A stretch of 57,358 bases of DNA from positions 1-57,358 of the forward strand of contig JAXFOY010000007.1 of the NCBI GenBank assembly GCA_034180045.1, written 5' to 3'. Both the position numbers and the translations under genes were made by a program. The notes under the pieces are model-generated. The model had not been told where the DNA came from. It ran no database searches and was given only the letters and a program-made list of their open reading frames with translations. This document shows positions 33,545 through 42,620 of the stretch, piece after piece. The first letter of the stretch is position 1. Each line of letters starts with the position of its first letter. Source of the stretch: Eubacterium_B sp034180045 (lineage in GTDB: Bacteria > Bacillota > Clostridia > Peptostreptococcales > Anaerovoracaceae).

Positions 33545-35125
33545 TTAATTTATAACTTTTTCAAGTCTCTTTAACGCAAGTGCGATGGTGAGCCCCGGAA
33601 TCACTCGATTACCGGTTATATCGGCACCCAAAACCTCGTTAATCTTTTTCAATCTATACTGAACAGTGTTTGTATGTATTCCCATAAACTGAGAAGTTTT
33701 GGCACTGTTCATCCCTGCGTCTATTACAAAGGTTTCCAGAGTTTCCAAAAGCTGTCTTGCCTTGTTTTCTCCCATTTCTTTCTTAAATGCATCCAGTAAA
33801 TCAATATAATTTTTTTTGATATACCCGCCCTGCACCTGAATATTTATGCAGTTTGAAACCAAGACAAGTTCGTACTTGGAAAACACACGCTTAAATGGAA
33901 AGACGCTTTCCACAAGAGTCCAAGTTTCACTTATCAGCCTAAAACCGTCGCCTGCGCCCTCTATTCCGTCAAGCCCTGTAGTGTGAAAAATCCTTACGCT
34001 TTTACCGAATTCCTTCAGGTCATCGTACAAATCAATGCAGCTAAGTTTGGCGCTTGGCTGTTCATCACTTTGCTTTGCGGAAAGTATCAGACCGTAGGTT
34101 TCTGCACCTTCCTGTATACTCAAAACTTCATTCCCGCTGCGTTCCTCATAGTTAGCCATCTTCTTACGCGCTTCCGCCGTATTGATTCCCTTTGCATAGA
34201 AAACGCTGAGAATGCTGTCGGCTTTAATTTCCATCATATCCTTAAGTGAATACGCAAGGCTCTTATTACCTCTTATCAAAGCTTTGATAAACTCAGCTTT
34301 CACGTCTCGTTCGGGCGTATATTTCCACATGCCTATGGCAAGCTCTATAATCTCAGCGAGCTTGGTAATTTCCACATTTGAATATCTGTCATCATTATCG
34401 ACTATGATTAGGAAGTACTTCTCATCGTCTATGTTTACAGTTCCCCAATATGTTATAACACCATCAAGATTCGTCATGGAATACATATTTCCGACTTCAC
34501 CGTTTGATTTTTTTTGCAGCAGTCTTACTGTATCTGCGACCGTAACGTGATGCCTTGTCTCTACAACGAGTATCGGGTTAAAGTCCTTTGAAATCAGAGC
34601 AAGCTGAAAATCATTGCTGACTGCCGCCTCCCTGACCGCAGCCTGAAATGTGTTGTGTTTTTCAAAATCCAAAAGATGATAAATTGTATTATTTATCAGG
34701 TTGCTGTTAAAAGTCGCACCTAAAAGTAATTTATCCATTATCTGCTCTATAGCATCTGCATACTTGTACTCACTGCCCTCGGGAATCAATATCAAAGGCA
34801 TTCCCATAGCCTCCGCTATTTCGGTCGCATGTACATAAGTCTCGCTTCCCATATCGCGAACATGAAAAATCACAAGAGCTGCAATCCCGCAACCTGCGAG
34901 TTCTTTTACAACCTGTGCCTGCTTTTCGACATCATCCTTCATCGCATAAAACGAGGTTAAAACGACCTGTTCTCTGACTCCGTTGTTTGCAACAGCAGTG
35001 TCTACGTCCGCTGCATCCATTACCGAAACAGTTCGAACGCTATTTTCCAAATTTCGTTTCCCCGCCACTACTTTGCAGGATTGAAATACATCTAAATCAA
35101 GACAGTCTTTGACAGTAATTTTCAT
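33545..35125 (-). CDS. PucR-family transcriptional regulator
   Basis: A 526-residue regulator with an N-terminal PucR domain (MKITVKDCLDLDVFQSCKVVAG through about 135), a middle sensory region, and a C-terminal PucR-type helix-turn-helix (AKTSQFMGIHTNTVQYRLKKI, read in parts). Relatives act in purine, amino acid or sugar-acid regulation; the effector here is unknown. It lies between ftsH (17 bases upstream) and coaX (57 bases to its start), where B. subtilis has no such gene, so CoA or protease-linked control is an open question. Confidence 0.88.
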   Translation of the reverse strand: MKITVKDCLDLDVFQSCKVVAGKRNLENSVRTVSVMDAADVDTAVANNGVREQVVLTSFYAMKDDVEKQAQVVKELAGCGIAALVIFHVRDMGSETYVHATEIAEAMGMPLILIPEGSEYKYADAIEQIMDKLLLGATFNSNLINNTIYHLLDFEKHNTFQAAVREAAVSNDFQLALISKDFNPILVVETRHHVTVADTVRLLQKKSNGEVGNMYSMTNLDGVITYWGTVNIDDEKYFLIIVDNDDRYSNVEITKLAEIIELAIGMWKYTPERDVKAEFIKALIRGNKSLAYSLKDMMEIKADSILSVFYAKGINTAEARKKMANYEERSGNEVLSIQEGAETYGLILSAKQSDEQPSAKLSCIDLYDDLKEFGKSVRIFHTTGLDGIEGAGDGFRLISETWTLVESVFPFKRVFSKYELVLVSNCINIQVQGGYIKKNYIDLLDAFKKEMGENKARQLLETLETFVIDAGMNSAKTSQFMGIHTNTVQYRLKKINEVLGADITGNRVIPGLTIALALKRLEKVIN

Positions 35126-35142
35126 TGATAGCCCCTTAATGT

Positions 35143-37206
35143 TTATTTATCATCTCTATAATCTATATGCCCCGGATTTTCCTTTTTTTGTCCATCCACA
35201 GGCTCTTGGTATTCCATGTTACCCTTTGAGTTAACATATTGTGTTTGATACCTTTCAAGTTCCTCCCTTAGACGTTCCTCTGCTTCGCGGCGAAGTCTTT
35301 CACTTTCTTTCGCCTCCTGAGCATTTTCTCTTCTTATTTCGGCCTCTTTCTGCATTACCTCTATTTCTATATCTTCAGCACTCTTCTCACCCGCATAAAG
35401 CTGTTCAAACTGCTGTCCGTCCAGGGTTTCTACCGCTAGAAGCGCCTGAGCGACGCGCTCAAGCTTATCCATATTCTCAGATATAATTTTCTTCGTTTCT
35501 TCAAAGGCCTCCTCAACGATTGCTCTTATTTCGTGGTCAATCTCGGAAGCAACTTCTTCTGAATACGCCTTTTTTGAAGAAAAGTCATTGCCTAAGAACA
35601 CTTCTTCCGCATCGGCATAGTTTACAGGTCCCAGCTTTTCTGAGAAACCGTATCTTGTAACCATAGCTCTGGCTATGTCCGTAGCTCTTTCTATATCGTT
35701 GCTTGCGCCTGTGCTTATATCATCGAGTGTCAAAAGTTCGGCAACTCTTCCTCCGAGGAGATATTTTATATCATTAACCATGCTGCGCTTTGTGCCGTAC
35801 TGTATGTCTTTTTCCGGAAGCTGCATTGTAAATCCGCCCGCACCGCCTCTTGGTATAATCGTAATCTGATGAACGGGATCTGACCCCGGAATGCTTCTTA
35901 TCACTACAGCATGTCCTGCTTCGTGGTAGGCTGTCAGCTTTCTCTCTTCCTCGCTGATAACCCTGCTCTTCTTCGCAGGTCCTGCGATAACCTTTGTGGT
36001 CGCCTCCTCGATTTCTGTCATTCTGATAAATCTACCGTTTCTCCTTGCAGTTATAAGAGCCGCTTCATTAAGCAGATTTTCCAAATCAGCCGGAGTAAAT
36101 CCCGGAGTACGCCTTGCTATAATAGCGGGAGAAACCTCATCAGCAAGAGGTTTGCTTTTGGAATGAACCTTGATTATTTCTTCTCTTCCCTTTACATCAG
36201 GTCTGCCTATAACAACCTGTCTGTCAAAACGCCCCGGTCTTAGAAGCGCAGGATCAAGAACGTCAGGTCTGTTCGTTGCCGCGATGATAATAATACCCGA
36301 ATTTTCGCCAAATCCGTCCATTTCAACCAAAAGCTGATTCAAAGTCTGTTCGCGCTCATCGTTACCGCCGCCAAGCCCTGCGCCACGCTTACGTCCCACA
36401 GCGTCAATTTCGTCTATAAATACGATGCAAGGCGCATTTTTCTTCGCCTGATCGAACAAATCTCTCACTCTTGAGGCTCCGACACCGACAAACATCTCTA
36501 CAAAGTCGGATCCGCTTATAGTAAAAAACGGTACTCCCGCTTCACCTGCCGTAGCTCGTGAAACATAGGTTTTTCCGGTTCCCGGAGGGCCTACGAGAAG
36601 AACACCTTTCGGTATTCTCGCACCGACTTCCTGATATTTTCTTGGATCTTTAAGAAAATCTACAATTTCTTGTAATTCCTCTTTTTCCTCTTTTAATCCC
36701 GCAACATCTTCAAAGGTGATTTTCTTTCCTTCACCCTTATACAATCTCGCCTTACTTTTTCCGAAAGAAAACGCCTTGCCGTTACCGCCTTGATTCATCA
36801 TCAGGAATACGAGAAAACCTAAAGCGACAATCATTATTACGCTCGGTAAAATATTGATAATCAAAGATGAAGTTGAACTTGGGTCATCGGTTTCAAGCTG
36901 CAATTTTCCTTCTTTAATCTGCGGATAGATGTAACTCTTTTCCAGATGGTCTATTTCCGTGATATATGGAGCATAAGTATATAAATATTTTTTATGTTCC
37001 TTGCTGCTGCTTTTAAGCAAGCCTGTAATCTTAGTGTTTGTAATGTTAATCTCGCTGAATTTTTCTTTCTCGAGATAGCTTGCAAATGTTGAATATTTTA
37101 CTTTTTTAACCTCTTCACCGCCATTTCCGCGATAAAACCATGCAACCCCTAAAACGACTGCAAAGATTAGGATGTAGACAGTAAAATTTCTAGTAAATTT
37201 CTTCAA
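35143..37206 (-). CDS. ftsH: ATP-dependent zinc metalloprotease FtsH
   Basis: Membrane-anchored AAA+ protease for quality control. The 687-residue protein has membrane segments at about 8-25 and 115-138, Walker A GPPGTGKT (206-213), the Walker B region IVFIDEIDAV, the second region of homology, and zinc site HEAGH (428-432). The C-terminal ~80 residues are a charged, Glu/Arg-rich tail. The start codon is TTG at 37206, with AGGAGG nine bases upstream. It follows tilS after 86 bases without the hpt gene usually found between them. Confidence 0.97.
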   Translation of the reverse strand: MKKFTRNFTVYILIFAVVLGVAWFYRGNGGEEVKKVKYSTFASYLEKEKFSEINITNTKITGLLKSSSKEHKKYLYTYAPYITEIDHLEKSYIYPQIKEGKLQLETDDPSSTSSLIINILPSVIMIVALGFLVFLMMNQGGNGKAFSFGKSKARLYKGEGKKITFEDVAGLKEEKEELQEIVDFLKDPRKYQEVGARIPKGVLLVGPPGTGKTYVSRATAGEAGVPFFTISGSDFVEMFVGVGASRVRDLFDQAKKNAPCIVFIDEIDAVGRKRGAGLGGGNDEREQTLNQLLVEMDGFGENSGIIIIAATNRPDVLDPALLRPGRFDRQVVIGRPDVKGREEIIKVHSKSKPLADEVSPAIIARRTPGFTPADLENLLNEAALITARRNGRFIRMTEIEEATTKVIAGPAKKSRVISEEERKLTAYHEAGHAVVIRSIPGSDPVHQITIIPRGGAGGFTMQLPEKDIQYGTKRSMVNDIKYLLGGRVAELLTLDDISTGASNDIERATDIARAMVTRYGFSEKLGPVNYADAEEVFLGNDFSSKKAYSEEVASEIDHEIRAIVEEAFEETKKIISENMDKLERVAQALLAVETLDGQQFEQLYAGEKSAEDIEIEVMQKEAEIRRENAQEAKESERLRREAEERLREELERYQTQYVNSKGNMEYQEPVDGQKKENPGHIDYRDDK

Positions 37207-37292
37207 TTTTTAAGTCCTCCTGTAGTCCCTCAATATATATATCTTGATTGCTCAAAATTTGTTTCTTTTAACAAAACAGTCATTATATTCTA

Positions 37293-38762
37293 TCACAAGG
37301 GCATAGCCAATTCAACAAATATATATTTTTTTGTACCCTTGTCAGCCTTGATTTTTTCGGAAATTTCCATATATCCGGGCTCGCTCTCAGGCAAACTGTT
37401 TTTGTCTACAAGAAAATATGCCAAAACTTCGCTCCCTATCGCCACAATATCTATTTTATCTCTGTCGAATCTCGGAATTTTTTTATCGACAAATATATTT
37501 TGTATTTTCTTGCGACCGAAAGAAAAGCTCATATAATCTCCCGCTTTACGTTTTCGAATACGTAACAGTTTCATGGCATTTTCACCGTAGACGGAACAAA
37601 TCTTGTCCGCATCAAAAGTAACTACTCTGCGTGCTTTATCGGATATGTCTTCCTTTTTCAGTTCATCTTCTGTAGCAAGCCTGATGGAAATATTGAGCAA
37701 AGCGTTTTCTTTCCCGAGTCGTCTATCCTCAAAAATGCTGATATCGTCATATTCTTTGCAAATTACGTATCTGTTTGGAAGATTTGCAGATGCCGATGGC
37801 AGCTTGCTTGCAATTATATTTTCACATGCCTTATAATGAGCAAAGCCCATATCCGAGTCCATGCCTATACGCCTGAGAGCCTGAGTAATAACTCTTCTTC
37901 TAATGCTTACGTCAAGCTTCCTAATACATATACCCGAAAGTACAATCTTATTCTCATCTTTACTGAAGCTTTTTGTAGATTTCGCAAGTTCTTCACATGC
38001 GAGTTTCTCCATAAATCGCCTGTCATCCTGGGCAGATGTTGCAAGGCGGTTCAAAGCTTCCTTAAACTCCGGATTGTATTGTTTTTCTATCAAAGGGATT
38101 AAAGACAGTCTAATCCTGTTTCGATTGTATATCTCCTCAAAATTAGTCTTGTCTATCCGAGGACTTAGACCTTCACTCTCACAGTAAGCGTTAATATCAG
38201 CCTTATATGTTTCCAGAAGCGGCCTGATAATCTTCCTGCCCTCTCCGTCGTTTCTAACAGGTAAAATCCCCACAAGTCCATCTATTCCCGTCCCGCGCAT
38301 AAGTCTGAACAGTACGGTTTCCGCCCTGTCATCAGCGTTTTGTGCTACGGCAATTTTTATTTTGTCCTTTTCTACGCCCGAGTCCTGCAATTCATCTGCA
38401 AGCTTTGCAAAGACGTCATACCTGAAGTTTCTTCCGGCTTCTTCTGTAGAAAGTTTAAGTCTTGCGGCAGCTTCATTACAATCAAAGCGAAATACCTTAC
38501 ACTCAATTCCTCTGTTTTCACAAAGAGAAATGCAAAACTTTTCGTCTTCTTTCGCCTCATCTCTCAAACCGTGATTTATGTGAACAGGGTAAAGCTTTAA
38601 TTTTTTTGACTTTGACAGTTTGCAAAGCACATCAAAAAGGCACACTGAATCGGCCCCTCCTGAGAGACCGATTACAATGTGCTCATCTTCATTTATCAAA
38701 TCGTATTTTGAAATTGTTTCCAGGACATTTCTGTAAACTAAATTCGGTTCACTTTGTTTCAT
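37293..38762 (-). CDS. tilS: tRNA(Ile)-lysidine synthase TilS
   Basis: Attaches lysine to C34 of the CAU-anticodon tRNA(Ile), changing decoding from AUG to AUA. The 489-residue protein has the PP-loop SGGADS (34-39), HINHGLRDEAKEDEKF, AQNADDRAETVLFRLMRGTG and RPLLETYKADINAYCE (segments read in parts), then the TilS C-terminal domains. The start overlaps the tatD stop by 14 bases; the ribosome site is weak (GGAATAAAAA). Confidence 0.95.
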   Translation of the reverse strand: MKQSEPNLVYRNVLETISKYDLINEDEHIVIGLSGGADSVCLFDVLCKLSKSKKLKLYPVHINHGLRDEAKEDEKFCISLCENRGIECKVFRFDCNEAAARLKLSTEEAGRNFRYDVFAKLADELQDSGVEKDKIKIAVAQNADDRAETVLFRLMRGTGIDGLVGILPVRNDGEGRKIIRPLLETYKADINAYCESEGLSPRIDKTNFEEIYNRNRIRLSLIPLIEKQYNPEFKEALNRLATSAQDDRRFMEKLACEELAKSTKSFSKDENKIVLSGICIRKLDVSIRRRVITQALRRIGMDSDMGFAHYKACENIIASKLPSASANLPNRYVICKEYDDISIFEDRRLGKENALLNISIRLATEDELKKEDISDKARRVVTFDADKICSVYGENAMKLLRIRKRKAGDYMSFSFGRKKIQNIFVDKKIPRFDRDKIDIVAIGSEVLAYFLVDKNSLPESEPGYMEISEKIKADKGTKKYIFVELAMPL

Positions 38763-39594
38763 TTTTTATTCCATAAAATCTCATAGCGTTTGTGCAGGTA
38801 AGCTTTGCCGCCACTTCAAAATCGACTGATTTTATCTCAGCTACCTTAGCCGCTATATGTTCCACAAACCAAGGCTTATTAGGTTTTCCCCTATGAGGTA
38901 CTGGCGTCAAAAAAGGCGCATCCGTTTCCACCATGAGATATTCCAAAGGTATATTCTCCACTACTTTTACGGTTTTCTTATTGTTCTTAAAAGTTACGGG
39001 ACCGCATATGCCTATTGTGGCGCCGAGCTTCACATATTGCTGAGCAAGCTCACTGCTACCTGAAAAACAATGAATATCCACCCTGCAATCAAAGGTTTCA
39101 CCACCGCCTGATTTGCTCCTCGGAGGAAACATTTTTTTTCGTTCATCGCTAAAGGCCCCTTCCTCTACCAGTATATCCATTGTTTCCTGATCCGCTTCAC
39201 GTGAATGCACTACTATAGGCATCTTAAGCTCATTTGCAAGCTGTATTTGTCTTCTAAACCAATATCTCTGTTTTTCCTTGCAGGAACGCATATAATGGTA
39301 GTCCAGACCTATTTCACCTATAGCTCTTACTTTCTCCTGCCCGGCAAGAGCCTTAATTTCTTCGTATATTGCTTCATTCATGAACTCGCTGTCATGAGGA
39401 TGCACTCCTACGGCAGCTACACACCAGTCATTTTGTGCCGCATGCCGAGCCGCTGTGCGGGAAGATTCAAGGTCAAATCCTATATCGGCAACAAATGAAA
39501 GAATGTCGCTTTTGTTTATGCCCTCTATTAAACTTTTCACCTCATATTCGGAAAATGAATCCTCGTTCAGGTGTGTGTGTGAGTCAAATAACAT
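38749..39594 (-). CDS. tatD: TatD-family metal-dependent hydrolase
   Basis: TIM-barrel metal hydrolase, 281 residues, with the metal ligands in DSHTHLNE (HxH), GEIGLDYHY, VVHSREAD, IHCFSG and VETDAPFL. The family includes 3'-5' exonucleases and other hydrolases; the substrate here is uncertain. An insertion-like serine/glycine stretch (RSKSGGGETFDC) precedes the IHCFSG motif. It lies 17 bases after metG and overlaps tilS, as expected for a metG-tatD operon. Confidence 0.92.
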   Translation of the reverse strand: MLFDSHTHLNEDSFSEYEVKSLIEGINKSDILSFVADIGFDLESSRTAARHAAQNDWCVAAVGVHPHDSEFMNEAIYEEIKALAGQEKVRAIGEIGLDYHYMRSCKEKQRYWFRRQIQLANELKMPIVVHSREADQETMDILVEEGAFSDERKKMFPPRSKSGGGETFDCRVDIHCFSGSSELAQQYVKLGATIGICGPVTFKNNKKTVKVVENIPLEYLMVETDAPFLTPVPHRGKPNKPWFVEHIAAKVAEIKSVDFEVAAKLTCTNAMRFYGIKNETK

Positions 39595-39611
39595 TTTTAC
39601 CTCTTAATGGA

Positions 39612-41537
39612 TTAACAAACAGTATTTCCGTCTTCCGCCTCAGTTGTAACAATTTCAAGCTTATCTCCATTATCTGCAAATATAATCATCCCGTTAGATT
39701 CCTCGCCTCTAATCTTGCGCGGCTTAAGGTTTGCTACGACGATTACTTTTTTGCCCACGAGCTCTTCAGGCTTGTAGTATTTAGCAACACCCGAAACAAT
39801 CTGTCTGATTTCACTTCCGAGTTTAATCTTAAATACCAGGAGCTTGTCCGCACCTTTATGTTTTACGGCTTCAAGTACGGTTCCAACCCTCATGTCTATC
39901 TTATCAAAATCCTCAAATTCAATCGCAGGCTTAAGTTCAAGCTTTTCCTCTTTCGCCTGCTTTGTCAAAGGTTTTAGCGCCTCAAGTTCTGCAAGTTCCT
40001 TTTCTATATCAAGTCTTGGGAATATAGCCTCTCCCTTCTTTACAGTCTTGCCTGCCATCATGTCAAAACGATAGGCGTCTTCCCAAACGATTTCCCCATC
40101 TATACCTATTTGCTCTCTAATTTTATCTGTAGTTGAGTGCATAAAAGGATATATCAGGATTGAGACAACTCTAAGCGTCTCTGCAAGATGGTTCATGCAT
40201 GTGTTCAGGTCGTCGATTTTGCTTTCATCTTTGGCAAGTATCCACGGCATTTTTTCGTCAACATATTTATTTGCTCTTCTCACCAGTGTCCAAATTTCTT
40301 CAAGAGCCATGCTGAAAGCGAACTTATCCATCTGTACATTCACTTTGTCAGCTGTCGCAAGGGCAACGCTTTGTAAGTCCGTATCAAACTCGTCCTTGCT
40401 TGCTGCTGCCGGAATTATTCCTCCGCAGTATTTTTCTATCATTGAAACAGTTCTCGAAACCAGGTTTCCAAGGTCATTTGCCAAATCAAAATTCATGCGC
40501 CTCAGCATAATTTCGTTTGTGAATACACCGTCTTGTCCGAAAGTATATTCCCTGAGCAGGAAATACTTTAGCGCATCTATTCCGTATCTTTCGATAAGCA
40601 TTACGGGATCTACGACATTCCCCTTTGATTTGCTCATCTTTCCGCCGTCTATCAACAGCCAGCCATGTCCCAAAACCTGTTTTGGAAGGGGTTCTCCTAT
40701 TGACATCATCATCGCAGGCCAAATAATGCTGTGAAACCTGACAATTTCTTTACCGACGAGATGAACATTTGCAGGCCAATATCTGTCGTAAAGTTCTCTG
40801 TCGTCCGGATAGCCCAATGCCGTCACGTAGTTTGTCAGAGCGTCAAGCCAGACGTAGATGACATGCTTTTCGTCAATCGGCACCGGAATACCCCAATCAA
40901 AACTTGTCCTCGATATGCACAAATCCTCCAGTCCTTGATTTATAAATGCTTTCATTTCGTTTCTTCTGGACTGAGGCTGAAGAAATTCAGGTTTTTCGTC
41001 ATAGAGATTAAGAAGCTTATCGGCATACTCGGAAAGCTTGAAGAAGTAAGCCTCTTCATTGGCAGGTTCAACTGCTCTGCCGCAGTCCGGACACTTGCCG
41101 TCAACAAGCTGACTTTCCGTCCAAAAAGCCTCGCAATCAGTACAATAAAGTCCCTCGTACACAGACTTATATATATCGCCCTTTTCGTACATTTTCAGGA
41201 AAATATCCTGAACTCTTTTTATATGTCTTGGTTCGGTAGTCCTGATGAAATCATCATAGGAGATTTCCATGGTTTCCCATAGCTTTATGATTCCTGCTAC
41301 AACTTCATCCACATAAGCCTGAGGACTCACTCCTTGAGCCTCTGCTTTCTTCTGAATCTTTTGACCGTGTTCATCGGTTCCCGTCAAAAATCTGACATCA
41401 TAGCCTTGAAGTCTTTTGAATCTGGCCATCGCATCAGCCATTACCGTACAATATGTATGTCCGATATGCAAGCCCGCACTTGGGTAGTATATCGGCGTAG
41501 TAATATAATATGTCCCTTTATTAAATTCCTTGCTCAT
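39612..41537 (-). CDS. metG: Methionine--tRNA ligase
   Basis: Charges tRNA(Met). The 641-residue protein has the HIGH motif (24-27), a zinc knuckle CTDCEAFW ... CPDCGR, KMSKSKG in the middle, and a C-terminal EMAP-like tRNA-binding domain (IDMRVGTVLEAVKHKGADKLL, read in parts). It is the first gene of the run metG-tatD-tilS-ftsH. Confidence 0.97.
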   Translation of the reverse strand: MSKEFNKGTYYITTPIYYPSAGLHIGHTYCTVMADAMARFKRLQGYDVRFLTGTDEHGQKIQKKAEAQGVSPQAYVDEVVAGIIKLWETMEISYDDFIRTTEPRHIKRVQDIFLKMYEKGDIYKSVYEGLYCTDCEAFWTESQLVDGKCPDCGRAVEPANEEAYFFKLSEYADKLLNLYDEKPEFLQPQSRRNEMKAFINQGLEDLCISRTSFDWGIPVPIDEKHVIYVWLDALTNYVTALGYPDDRELYDRYWPANVHLVGKEIVRFHSIIWPAMMMSIGEPLPKQVLGHGWLLIDGGKMSKSKGNVVDPVMLIERYGIDALKYFLLREYTFGQDGVFTNEIMLRRMNFDLANDLGNLVSRTVSMIEKYCGGIIPAAASKDEFDTDLQSVALATADKVNVQMDKFAFSMALEEIWTLVRRANKYVDEKMPWILAKDESKIDDLNTCMNHLAETLRVVSILIYPFMHSTTDKIREQIGIDGEIVWEDAYRFDMMAGKTVKKGEAIFPRLDIEKELAELEALKPLTKQAKEEKLELKPAIEFEDFDKIDMRVGTVLEAVKHKGADKLLVFKIKLGSEIRQIVSGVAKYYKPEELVGKKVIVVANLKPRKIRGEESNGMIIFADNGDKLEIVTTEAEDGNTVC

Positions 41538-41594
41538 CTACCTTTTATCTTCTTTCCCGAAACCTAGGCTTCGTATAAATTATTTGAAACGTTC

Positions 41595-41633
41595 AAAAAA
41601 AGCGGCATCGCAAAACCATAAGCGCGTGCCGCT
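41595..41633 (-). terminator. Terminator after the small membrane protein gene
   Basis: On the minus strand AGCGGCA and TGCCGCT pair around a 20-base loop with a further GCGC / GCG contact, followed by TTTTTTT. It lies 18 bases past the stop at 41651. Confidence 0.9.
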
Positions 41634-41650
41634 AAAGCATTTTAATAAAC

Positions 41651-41872
41651 TTATGCGTCAAGCTCCTCTTCAGCCCAATCGTCATTTGACCATTCCTCAG
41701 CAGGCCAATCTTCATTCACAAATATCTTTTTCATTATATGGTCGAGTCCTATCACAAGTGTAGTTCCTGCAACCACACCGACGCCTATTATCGCAAGGCC
41801 GGTCTTAACGGCAGCCCTCGTTTTGCTACAAGTCCTGTCTGCTTTGTTTGGGGACATCTTGTTCTTTTTCAT
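41651..41872 (-). CDS. Small single-span membrane protein, unknown function
   Basis: A 73-residue protein not assigned to any family. It has a basic N-terminus (MKKNKMSPNK, KTRAAVK), one membrane segment at about 24-44, and an acidic, tryptophan-bearing C-terminus (EDWPAEEWSNDDWAEEELDA). AGGAGG precedes the ATG, and a strong terminator follows the stop, so it is a real gene. It follows the cytidylate-kinase-like gene by 12 bases and is probably co-transcribed with it. The tail pattern DW/EW repeated three times is unusual. Confidence 0.75.
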   Translation of the reverse strand: MKKNKMSPNKADRTCSKTRAAVKTGLAIIGVGVVAGTTLVIGLDHIMKKIFVNEDWPAEEWSNDDWAEEELDA

Positions 41873-41884
41873 CTTGATTCCTCC

Positions 41885-42499
41885 TCATTTATATAAGCGT
41901 TTTTTTACATATTCGACGATTAGATTCGCCGACTCCTCATCGCTGATGTAGCTGGTGTTTATTGCCAGATTGTAGTTCGCATAATTTCCCCATCTCTTGC
42001 CTGTATGGAAATTATAGTAATTAACCCTGGCTTTGCCATAATCCTCTACAATCTTACGTGCCATCGAAGGATCGTCATTATACATCTCTACACAACGCTT
42101 TATCTTATCCTCCATCTCGGCATAAATAAATACATTGGTTACACCGGGTACATCCTCGAGAATATAGTCTGCACACCTGCCAACTATTACACCGTCTCCC
42201 GACTTTGCAATCTGCCTTATCACATCCGACTGCGCAATAAAAAGCTTTTCGTTGACAGATATAGGCTCTGCCGCAAACGTCTCTCCAAAGGTCATAGCAG
42301 AAGCGAACGTATACGACAGACTGCTTCTTGCTCTAAGTTCTGCCGTTTCGATAATCTCCGGCGAAAGACCGCTTCTTTCGGAAGCCATCTCGATAATCTC
42401 CCTATCAAATAGCGGAATTCCAAGTTTCTCAGCAACCAAACGGCCTATACATCTTCCGCCGCTTCCGTATTCTCTACTAATTGTGATCAGAGTTCCCAT
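41885..42499 (-). CDS. Cytidylate-kinase-like P-loop protein
   Basis: A 204-residue protein of the cytidylate kinase-like family (AAA_26 type). The start LITISREYGSGGRCIGRLVAEKLGIPLFDREII (read in parts) shows a degenerate P-loop of the GSGGRxIG form, and FIYAEMEDKIKRC is the lid-like part. Members are found widely in Clostridia without a firmly known substrate; true CMP kinase has a different core. The start follows GAGAGGTG. The upstream gap (42500-42620) is AT-rich and probably carries its promoter; TATAAT is present but no good -35. Confidence 0.85.
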   Translation of the reverse strand: MGTLITISREYGSGGRCIGRLVAEKLGIPLFDREIIEMASERSGLSPEIIETAELRARSSLSYTFASAMTFGETFAAEPISVNEKLFIAQSDVIRQIAKSGDGVIVGRCADYILEDVPGVTNVFIYAEMEDKIKRCVEMYNDDPSMARKIVEDYGKARVNYYNFHTGKRWGNYANYNLAINTSYISDEESANLIVEYVKKRLYK

Positions 42500-42620
42500 A
42501 TCGCACCTCTCAATCGATTAGCCATAAAGTATATATTTAATATATTATATACCATTTAGCCAAATATGTGAACCACCTCTTATGACAAGTCAGCATTATC
42601 ATAAACAGCCTTCAAAATCC

